Of a stretch of 40,088 nt of DNA, positions 33,928 through 40,088 are shown in pieces. A program made the translations under genes and the position numbers. This stretch comes from Nitrospira sp. CG24B (lineage in GTDB: Bacteria > Nitrospirota > Nitrospiria > Nitrospirales > Nitrospiraceae). The number at the start of each line of letters is the position of its first letter. Position 1 is the stretch's first letter. The stretch is taken from positions 400,022 through 440,109 of the forward strand of contig NEWS02000004.1 in NCBI GenBank assembly GCA_002869845.2, in the 5' to 3' direction. The notes beneath the pieces were generated by a model. The model was given only the letters and a program-made list of their open reading frames with translations. It did no database searches and was not told the DNA's origin.

Positions 33928-35484
33928 ATGGAATTGTGGCACAATAGAATTCTGGTCCTCGACTTTGGGTCGCAGTACACGCAATTGATCGCCCGCCGCA
34001 TTCGCGAAGCCCAGGTCTACTCGCAAATCCTTCCCTGTACAGTCCCATTGGCAACGATTCTTGCGTATCGGCCGCAAGGTATTGTCCTGTCCGGAGGGCC
34101 TTCCAGTGTCTACGAAAAGAAAGCGCCGCTTGTCTCCAAGGAGCTTTTTGATCAGAACATTCCAATCCTTGGCATTTGCTATGGCATGCAGTTGGTGACG
34201 CATTTGTCAGGCGGGAAGGTCGTCAAGGCGCCGCATCGAGAATATGGCCGGGCGGATGTGCTGATCGATGACCGCAGCGATCTCTTTAAAGGCATCGGCG
34301 CTGGTGGTTCCTCGGTGGTGTGGATGTCCCATGGAGACCGGATCGAGCGCATGCCGAAGGGGTTCCGGTCCATCGCCCATACAAGCAACTCGCCGGTTGC
34401 GGCCATGAAGTCGGAGGATGCGCAGCGGCGGATCTATTGCCTGCAGTTCCATCCGGAAGTCGCGCATACGCCGGAAGGAGCGAAGATACTCCGCAACTTT
34501 GTCTATGAGATTTGCGGCTGCACGCCGACCTGGACCATGCAGTCCTACGTGGATCAGGGGGTGAATCAGATCCGCGAGCAGGTCGGAAAAGATCGCGTGA
34601 TCTGCGCGCTGAGCGGCGGAGTCGATTCGTCGGTCGCGGCGGCTCTCACGCATCGCGCCATCGGGGATCAGCTGACCTGCATCTTCGTCGATAACGGGGT
34701 GCTCCGGGCGGGCGAACGGGACCAGGTGAAGAAGACTCTTGCGTCACAGATGCATCTCAATCTTCGGGTGCTTGATCGGACGACACAGTTCCTGGACGGT
34801 TTGAAGGGCGTCACCGATCCCGAACGGAAGCGCAAGATCATCGGACGTTTGTTCATCAAGAATTTCGAGGTCGAGTCCAAGAAGCTGAGGGGCGTCAAGT
34901 ACTTGGTGCAGGGGACACTCTATCCCGATGTCATTGAGAGCGTGAGCTTCAAGGGGCCGTCGGCCACGATCAAGACGCATCATAATGTCGGTGGGCTGCC
35001 AGCCCGGATGAAGTTGAAATTGATCGAGCCGCTTCGGGAATTGTTCAAGGACGAAGTGCGGGTGTTGGGAACCGAACTGGGCTTGCCGGATGAGATTGTC
35101 TGGCGGCAGCCGTTTCCCGGTCCGGGTCTCGCGATCCGGGTGCTTGGCTCCGTGACGAAGGAGCGATTGGCGATCCTCCGTGGAGCCGAGACGATCGTCG
35201 ATCAGGAAATTCGCGACGCGGGACTCTATCGGGACATCTGGCAATTCTTCGCCGTGCTCTTGCCGATCCGCACCGTCGGTGTCATGGGCGATCAACGGAC
35301 TTATGATAATGTCGTGGCGATCCGTGCGGTGACCAGTGTCGATGGGATGACCGCCGACTGGGCCAATATCCCGAACGATGTGTTGAGCCGGATGTCGAGC
35401 CGGATTATCAATGAAGTGAAGGGCGTGAATCGAGTGGTGTATGACATCAGCTCGAAACCGCCGAGCACTATAGAATGGGAGTAA
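33928..35484 (+). CDS. guaA: GMP synthase (glutamine-hydrolysing)
   Basis: A 518-residue two-domain enzyme converting XMP to GMP. The N-terminal class I glutaminase has [25 protein letters not shown] and the nucleophile in GICYGMQL, plus [10 protein letters not shown] with His and Glu. The ATP-pyrophosphatase domain carries the PP-loop [11 protein letters not shown] near residue 230, and the C-terminal dimerisation domain ends in [16 protein letters not shown]. Normal length and order. It lies 148 bases after guaB, separated by an inverted repeat, so the two may be expressed from separate transcripts. Confidence 0.98.
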   Translation: MELWHNRILVLDFGSQYTQLIARRIREAQVYSQILPCTVPLATILAYRPQGIVLSGGPSSVYEKKAPLVSKELFDQNIPILGICYGMQLVTHLSGGKVVKAPHREYGRADVLIDDRSDLFKGIGAGGSSVVWMSHGDRIERMPKGFRSIAHTSNSPVAAMKSEDAQRRIYCLQFHPEVAHTPEGAKILRNFVYEICGCTPTWTMQSYVDQGVNQIREQVGKDRVICALSGGVDSSVAAALTHRAIGDQLTCIFVDNGVLRAGERDQVKKTLASQMHLNLRVLDRTTQFLDGLKGVTDPERKRKIIGRLFIKNFEVESKKLRGVKYLVQGTLYPDVIESVSFKGPSATIKTHHNVGGLPARMKLKLIEPLRELFKDEVRVLGTELGLPDEIVWRQPFPGPGLAIRVLGSVTKERLAILRGAETIVDQEIRDAGLYRDIWQFFAVLLPIRTVGVMGDQRTYDNVVAIRAVTSVDGMTADWANIPNDVLSRMSSRIINEVKGVNRVVYDISSKPPSTIEWE

Positions 35485-35488
35485 AAAA

Positions 35489-35579
35489 CGTGAGGGGTAA
35501 GGGGTGAGGCGGTAGATATGAGTCGAGCGAGAAATATGGACACTCTGCTCATCTCACTCCTGACGCCTTACGCCTAACG
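35489..35579. repeat. Imperfect inverted repeat of GTGAGG/TAAGGGG heptads
   Basis: The arm 35489-35509 pairs with 35559-35579 at 17 of 21 positions around a 49-base loop. Each arm is a chain of seven-base units (TGAGGGG, TAAGGGG, TGAGGCG; opposite arm TTAGGCG, TAAGGCG, TCAGGAG in reverse complement). It fills the whole gap between guaA and the pseudouridine synthase gene. The design matches the guaB-guaA gap element in style, not in sequence. Confidence 0.55.
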
Positions 35580-35583
35580 AGTT

Positions 35584-36429
35584 ATGGAAATCAGACTTCA
35601 AAAGCTTATCGCGAGCACGGGGCTCTCCTCTCGTCGTAAGGCAGAGATGCTCATTGCGTCAGGCCGAGTATCGGTGAACGGCAAGGTCGTCACGGAACTT
35701 GGCACGAAGGTCAATCCTGCCCTCGATCACGTGAAAGTGGACGGGAAGCACCTGACCTCGGCACAGCCGTTTGTGTATTTGATGCTGCACAAACCCAAGA
35801 ACGTCATGTCGACGTTGGACGATCCCGGTGGGAGAGACACCGTGAAGCACTTTCTTCATGGCGTGTCCGTGCGGGTGTTCCCGGTCGGCCGCTTGGACTT
35901 TGATAGTGAAGGACTCATGCTGCTCACCAATAATGGTGAGTTGGCGCAGGCCCTCCTGCATCCGCGCTATCATGTGCCCAAGACCTATCTGATTAAGGTC
36001 AAAGGTGTGCTGACTGATGCCGAGATCAGCCAACTCCAGCACGGAGTCAAACTAGAGGATGGCATGACGAGCCCGGCGGTGGTCAAGAAGATCAAGAGAG
36101 CCGAGGCGAACTCCTGGCTGGAGATCACGATTCGGGAAGGCCGCAAGCATCAAGTGAAACGCATGTTGGAATCCGTGGGGCATATGGTGATCAAGCTGAT
36201 GCGGGTGAGGATGGGGCCATTGGCGCTTGGCCATCTGGAACCCGGCGAGTTTCGCTTCCTCACCGATCGAGAAGCCAATGCCTTGCGTGAATTGGTTGAG
36301 GAACGCGTGACCTCGGTCGAAAAGGGAGAAGAACCCATGGCTGGTCCCAAGCGGTTGGTCAGGCGCGAGGGCTGGGCGAGACCGCTCAAGACCAAGAAGC
36401 ATGTTGGAAAGAAAGCGAGAACGGCATGA
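35584..36429 (+). CDS. rluB: 23S/16S rRNA pseudouridine synthase (RsuA/RluB family)
   Basis: A 281-residue RsuA/RluB/RluE/RluF-family enzyme. An S4 RNA-binding domain (about 1-60, [30 protein letters not shown]) is followed by the catalytic domain with the Asp nucleophile in [17 protein letters not shown] near residue 103, KTYLIKVKG and [11 protein letters not shown]. RluB modifies 23S rRNA; the symbol is by best resemblance, as RsuA, RluE and RluF look similar. A basic tail of about 40 residues (from [10 protein letters not shown]) extends beyond the domain. Its stop overlaps the aspS start by four bases. Confidence 0.9.
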   Translation: MEIRLQKLIASTGLSSRRKAEMLIASGRVSVNGKVVTELGTKVNPALDHVKVDGKHLTSAQPFVYLMLHKPKNVMSTLDDPGGRDTVKHFLHGVSVRVFPVGRLDFDSEGLMLLTNNGELAQALLHPRYHVPKTYLIKVKGVLTDAEISQLQHGVKLEDGMTSPAVVKKIKRAEANSWLEITIREGRKHQVKRMLESVGHMVIKLMRVRMGPLALGHLEPGEFRFLTDREANALRELVEERVTSVEKGEEPMAGPKRLVRREGWARPLKTKKHVGKKARTA

Positions 36430-38189
36430 ACATCCGCACACATCGCTGCGGCGAATTAAAAAAGCAACATGTAGGGCAGACCGTTGTGCTGAATGGCTGG
36501 GTCCAGCGACGGCGAGACCATGGCGTGGTTATCTTTATTGATCTTCGTGACCGAACAGGCATCACACAGGTCGTCTTCAACGCAGAACGAAATCTCGCGG
36601 TTCACCAAGCCGCCCATTCGCTTCGCAGCGAGTGTGTTGTGTCGGTCTCGGGGCAGGTCATGGCGCGGCCGGATGAGTCAAAGAATCCAGACCTCTTGAC
36701 TGGCGAAGTTGAAATCTTTGTCGATGAGGTGGAGATTCTCAATGAGGCCAAGACCCCGCCATTTGTGATCGAAGACGACGCGGAAGTGACGGAAGCGATT
36801 CGGTTGAAGTATCGTTTCCTGGATCTTCGCCGGCCTAGGATGCAGCAGCTCTTGAGCCTCCGTCATGGTATTACGCAGGCCACGAGGGAATTCGTGAATG
36901 CGGAAGGATTTCTGGAAGTGGAGACGCCGATTTTGACGAAGAGCACACCGGAAGGCGCCAGAGATTATCTGGTGCCGAGCCGCGTCAATGCTGGACAGTT
37001 CTTTGCGTTGCCTCAGTCGCCGCAACTCTTCAAGCAGGTGCTCATGGTCAGCGGCGTGGATCGCTATTACCAGATTGCACGTTGCTTCCGTGATGAGGAT
37101 CTTCGTAACGATAGGCAGCCTGAGTTTACCCAGATCGACCTGGAACTGTCGTTCGTCGATCGAGAGCAAGTCATGAGCCTCATGGAGCGCATGATTGTCA
37201 CGATCTTCGATAAGGTCGGCGGTGTGCAGTTGCCGACACCCTTTCCCCGGATGACCTATGCGGAAGCCATGGGTCGGTATGGGTCTGACAAACCGGATCT
37301 TCGCTTTGACATGCCGCTCTATGACATGACGGCGTTCGGGGCGGCGAGCGAGTTTAAGGTGTTCAAGGATGCGGCGACCAAAGGTGGGATGGTCAAGGCG
37401 CTGATCGTGAAAGGTGGCGCAAACCTGTCTCGCACGCGAATCGATGCGTTGGGGGAGACGGCCAAGAGCTTCGGGGCCAAGGGCCTCGCCTGGCTGAAGT
37501 TGACGGCTGAAGGCCAGCTGGAGTCCGTCATTGCGAAGTTTTTGGATGCGAAGGCCTTTGCGGAGGCTCTGCCTGAGGCGAAGCCTGGTGACCTGGTCCT
37601 GTTCGGCGCCGATAAGCCGGCAGTCGTTCATGATGTGATGGGGCGAATCAGGCTCATGTTGGGTGAAGAGTTGAAGTTGATCGATACCTCAGCCTGGAAG
37701 CCCTTATGGGTGATCGATTTTCCCATGTTGGATTACGATCCAGACCAGAAGCGGTACGTGGCCATGCACCATCCCTTCACGGCGCCACTCGATGAGGATC
37801 TGCCGTTGTTGGAATCCGAACCCCTGAAAGTGCGAGCCAAGGCCTATGACATGGTGCTGAATGGCAGTGAAATCGGTGGTGGCAGCATTCGTATTCACCG
37901 CAGCAATGTGCAGAGCAAAGTGTTCGATCTCCTTGGGATCGGCAAGGAGGATGCAGCGGTCAAGTTTGGATTTCTGCTGGAGGCGCTGGAGTATGGCGCT
38001 CCGCCGCATGGTGGGATCGCATTTGGGCTCGATCGCTTGGTGATGCTGCTGGGGAATGCCGATTCAATCCGCGACGTCATCGCGTTCCCCAAGACGCAGC
38101 GGGCGCAATGCCCATTGACCGACGCGCCCTCGGCTGTCGCTGCTGATCAACTCAAGGAATTGCGCATCAAGCTGGATCTGGTCGAGTAG
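36426..38189 (+). CDS. aspS: Aspartate--tRNA(Asp/Asn) ligase
   Basis: A 587-residue bacterial-type AspRS of normal length. The N-terminal OB-fold anticodon-binding domain has [22 protein letters not shown]. Class II catalytic core motifs follow ([42 protein letters not shown], and [15 protein letters not shown]), with the bacterial insertion domain between. A His follows RRRD, as in AspRSs that also charge tRNA-Asn, where E. coli has Leu. This suggests the non-discriminating type that works with GatCAB. It is coupled to rluB upstream and followed by aroC 15 bases later. Confidence 0.96.
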   Translation: MNIRTHRCGELKKQHVGQTVVLNGWVQRRRDHGVVIFIDLRDRTGITQVVFNAERNLAVHQAAHSLRSECVVSVSGQVMARPDESKNPDLLTGEVEIFVDEVEILNEAKTPPFVIEDDAEVTEAIRLKYRFLDLRRPRMQQLLSLRHGITQATREFVNAEGFLEVETPILTKSTPEGARDYLVPSRVNAGQFFALPQSPQLFKQVLMVSGVDRYYQIARCFRDEDLRNDRQPEFTQIDLELSFVDREQVMSLMERMIVTIFDKVGGVQLPTPFPRMTYAEAMGRYGSDKPDLRFDMPLYDMTAFGAASEFKVFKDAATKGGMVKALIVKGGANLSRTRIDALGETAKSFGAKGLAWLKLTAEGQLESVIAKFLDAKAFAEALPEAKPGDLVLFGADKPAVVHDVMGRIRLMLGEELKLIDTSAWKPLWVIDFPMLDYDPDQKRYVAMHHPFTAPLDEDLPLLESEPLKVRAKAYDMVLNGSEIGGGSIRIHRSNVQSKVFDLLGIGKEDAAVKFGFLLEALEYGAPPHGGIAFGLDRLVMLLGNADSIRDVIAFPKTQRAQCPLTDAPSAVAADQLKELRIKLDLVE

Positions 38190-38204
38190 GGAGCGTGCCT
38201 CCAT

Positions 38205-39368
38205 ATGGCCGGTAATACATTCGGCAGAATCTTTACCGTCACCTCGTTCGGCGAGAGCCATGGACCCGCCATCGGGTGTGTCGTCGATGGATGCCCACCT
38301 GGACTCGCACTCTCGGCAGAAGATATCCAGCAGGACCTCGACCGGCGAAAGCCGGGGACCTCTCGCCATGTCACGCAACGGCAGGAGTCGGATACCGTTG
38401 AAATTCTCTCCGGAGTGTTTGAGGGACTGACGACGGGTACGCCGATCGCGCTGCTGATTCGTAACGAAGACCAGCGCAGCCGAGATTACGGCAACCTCGT
38501 CGATACGTTCCGTCCGGGCCACGCCGACTACACCTATTGGCAGAAATATGGAATTCGTGACCATCGCGGAGGAGGACGAGCCTCGGCCCGCGAGACAGCG
38601 GTGCGCGTGGCAGCGGCCGCGATTGCAAGAAAATGGTTATCGGAGAGATACGGCATCGTCATTCGAGGCTATCTGAGCCAGTTGGGGCCTCACGAGTTGC
38701 CATTCAAGGATTGGGCGGCGGTCAGTCAGAATCCGTTTTTCTCTGCCGACCCGGATATGGTGCCCAAGCTCGAATCATTCATGGATGACCTGCGTAAGGC
38801 CGGTGATTCGGTCGGCGCCAAAATCACGACGATTGCCGAGCAGGTGCCGGTCGGGTGGGGTGCGCCGGTCTATGCCAAGTTGGATTCAGATTTGGCTGCT
38901 GCGATGATGAGCATCAATGCGGTGAAAGCCGTCGAGATTGGGTCTGGTTTTGCGTCAGTGACTCAGCGTGGGTCCGAGCATGGCGACGAACTGACGCCAG
39001 ACGGATTTCTCTCCAACCATGCCGGTGGCATTCTCGGCGGCATTTCCACTGGGCAGGACATCGTCGTGACAATCGGCATCAAGCCGACATCGAGCATCCG
39101 CATCCCGCGCAAATCAATCGACAAGCAAGGCAATCCGGTCATGGTGGAAACCAACGGCCGCCACGATCCCTGTGTCGGCATCCGGGCGACACCAATTGCT
39201 GAAGCCATGCTGGCGCTCGTCCTCATGGACCACGCGCTGCTGCATCGAGCGCAGAATGCGGATGTAACGACGGCAACACCAAAAATAGCTGGCTCGATAA
39301 AACAGGCGACCTCACAGGGAAAAACTCAATCAGCCTCAAAGATCAATCCTGATCCTGCCGAAGCATGA
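38205..39368 (+). CDS. aroC: Chorismate synthase
   Basis: A 387-residue FMN-dependent enzyme making chorismate, the last shikimate step. It opens with [31 protein letters not shown], then [54 protein letters not shown] and [11 protein letters not shown], all conserved around the active site. The signature near the C-terminus is [24 protein letters not shown] polar tail of about 30 residues follows. It lies 15 bases after aspS and is the last gene of the plus-strand run; a hairpin follows at 39393. Confidence 0.97.
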   Translation: MAGNTFGRIFTVTSFGESHGPAIGCVVDGCPPGLALSAEDIQQDLDRRKPGTSRHVTQRQESDTVEILSGVFEGLTTGTPIALLIRNEDQRSRDYGNLVDTFRPGHADYTYWQKYGIRDHRGGGRASARETAVRVAAAAIARKWLSERYGIVIRGYLSQLGPHELPFKDWAAVSQNPFFSADPDMVPKLESFMDDLRKAGDSVGAKITTIAEQVPVGWGAPVYAKLDSDLAAAMMSINAVKAVEIGSGFASVTQRGSEHGDELTPDGFLSNHAGGILGGISTGQDIVVTIGIKPTSSIRIPRKSIDKQGNPVMVETNGRHDPCVGIRATPIAEAMLALVLMDHALLHRAQNADVTTATPKIAGSIKQATSQGKTQSASKINPDPAEA

Positions 39369-39392
39369 CGAGTCAGTTCCCCACTGCGCACT

Positions 39393-39411
39393 CCTTTCTA
39401 TAGGAGAAAGG
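39393..39411. terminator. Hairpin between convergent aroC and DUF190 genes
   Basis: CCTTTCT at 39393-39399 pairs exactly with AGAAAGG at 39405-39411 across a 5-base loop, midway in the convergent gap. There is no T-tract; possible bidirectional terminator. Confidence 0.35.
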
Positions 39412-39429
39412 TTGTGAGAGATATGGTCT

Positions 39430-39774
39430 CTACTGTGGCGCACGCCCATCAAACGTGCGAATCTCAACTGTCTGCAGGGTGGCGATCAGGCCGGAACATA
39501 CCTGTTGTTGAATGAATGTGAGAAACCCTTCTACATTCTCTCGGGAATCTATAATCTCGATGGTAATAGGAAGGTCTTCAGCCAATCGTTCGATCTTGAA
39601 TGTGTGGATCACGCGTGTGTGGGGCCCGAATCCCATGAGTCCTCGGTAGACTGTGGCACCTGACAACTGTCGTGTGTGAGCCTGTGCGACGATCCATTCA
39701 TAGAGAGGCCGCCCGGCGTGTTTATCGCTTTCCCCGACGTAGATTCTCAGTAGACATCCGTGTTCTATGTGCAT
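39430..39774 (-). CDS. DUF190 family protein
   Basis: A 114-residue DUF190 protein: LLRIYVGESDKHAGRPLYEWIVAQAHTRQLSGATVYRGLMGFGPHT, then LPITIEIIDSRENVEGFL, matching the PII-like ferredoxin fold of the family along its length. It is cytoplasmic. It begins three bases after the crcB stop, and DUF190 genes are commonly next to crcB, so a role connected with fluoride export is likely, though its ligand is unknown. Confidence 0.93.
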   Translation of the reverse strand: MHIEHGCLLRIYVGESDKHAGRPLYEWIVAQAHTRQLSGATVYRGLMGFGPHTRVIHTFKIERLAEDLPITIEIIDSRENVEGFLTFIQQQVCSGLIATLQTVEIRTFDGRAPQ

Positions 39775-39777
39775 CGA

Positions 39778-40088
39778 TCATTTCCAAAGTAGATAGGCGG
39801 TGGAGTAGCCGAGCCATACGGCGATGAGGCTCAGGACTATATGGCCGACGATATTTCCTCCGGCGAGCCACAGTTCTCCGTCACGCAGCAGGTTCATTGT
39901 TTCATTGCCGAACGCCGAGAACGTGGTAAATCCTCCCAATAGACCGACGATCAGAAAGGCCCGGGTTTCCCCGGAGAGGACGCCTCGCTGATCGGCGAGC
40001 TCAGCTATAAATCCAACCAGCGCACAGCCCACAAGATTGACGGCCAAGGTCCCGAATGGAAATTGAATACTCTTGCTGAGCTGTTGTG
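39778..40088 (-). CDS. crcB: Fluoride ion exporter CrcB (5' part cut by window end)
   Basis: The visible 103 residues cover most of a Fluc/CrcB small membrane protein. The frame is open through the window end and reads FPFGTLAVNLVGCALVGFIAELADQ, then FLIVGLLGGFTTFSAFGNET, with the conserved TTFS and the Asn of the AVNLVG helix lining the fluoride path. Two more membrane helices follow. About 20-25 N-terminal residues, including the first helix, lie beyond 40088. It is followed by DUF190 in the same operon. Whether a fluoride riboswitch precedes it cannot be seen here. Confidence 0.93.
   Translation of the reverse strand, partial: QQLSKSIQFPFGTLAVNLVGCALVGFIAELADQRGVLSGETRAFLIVGLLGGFTTFSAFGNETMNLLRDGELWLAGGNIVGHIVLSLIAVWLGYSTAYLLWK

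Noticed and set aside
1..40088. CRISPR arrays, tRNA/rRNA genes, insertion sequences, prophage genes
   Set aside because: I looked for regularly spaced direct repeats, cloverleaf-like segments, transposase or phage motifs and saw none.

Overview
The window looks like the chromosome of a GC-rich Gram-negative bacterium, most probably Nitrospirota and plausibly Nitrospira. This is inferred from the mix of NHL-repeat proteins, hopanoid-type squalene genes, a guaB-guaA pair, a DUF190-crcB pair and lipoproteins. No rRNA or tRNA gene is present to prove the taxon. Most of the window is ordinary housekeeping and metabolism in short operons on both strands.

Layout. Positions 1-1800 hold the most unusual system: a diversity-generating retroelement (DGR) with an Avd-like four-helix accessory protein, a DGR-type reverse transcriptase (GNLTSQ and YVDD motifs) and, overlapping the RT stop codon, an adenine-rich template repeat. 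The template encodes the C-terminal fold of a formylglycine-generating-enzyme-like target with ten AAC codons. The target gene with its variable repeat is not in the window and probably lies to the left of position 1. Next come a Phd/YefM-RelE/ParE toxin-antitoxin pair (1.9-2.5 kb), a family 4 uracil-DNA glycosylase with a C-terminal clamp-binding-like motif, and two small exported proteins. From 3.9 to 8.0 kb a minus-strand operon carries a HAD phosphatase, a BtuF-like binding protein, hpnD, hpnE and a lipoprotein. A decayed piece of a ribonucleotide reductase gene sits at about 9.1 kb.

From 9.3 to 19.6 kb are YjbQ, an unrecognised protein, a GLG1-type Cys-rich protein, a membrane Ser/Thr kinase, a PHP phosphoesterase overlapping a FolB-methyltransferase fusion, an HD-GYP protein paired with a HEAT-like protein, and an SGNH hydrolase overlapping a thioredoxin-like gene. 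From 19.6 to 26.5 kb are the oxidative pentose-phosphate pair gnd-zwf, a nucleotidyltransferase, threonine aldolase, an MFS/nucleotide-carrier-like transporter and a lipoprotein. At 26.7 kb lies a ProA paralogue that has lost the catalytic cysteine, followed by a methyltransferase.

From 29.3 to 39.4 kb a plus-strand series encodes a large protein with two six-bladed NHL propellers, then guaB, guaA, an RsuA/RluB pseudouridine synthase, aspS and aroC. Imperfect inverted repeats separate guaB from guaA and guaA from the pseudouridine synthase gene. The right edge holds DUF190 and a crcB gene cut by the window end.

The clearest candidate for an exciting system is the DGR. Secondary points of interest are the Cys-less ProA paralogue, the FolB-methyltransferase fusion, the HEAT/HD-GYP pair sharing an N-terminal module, and the nrdJ-like remnant.
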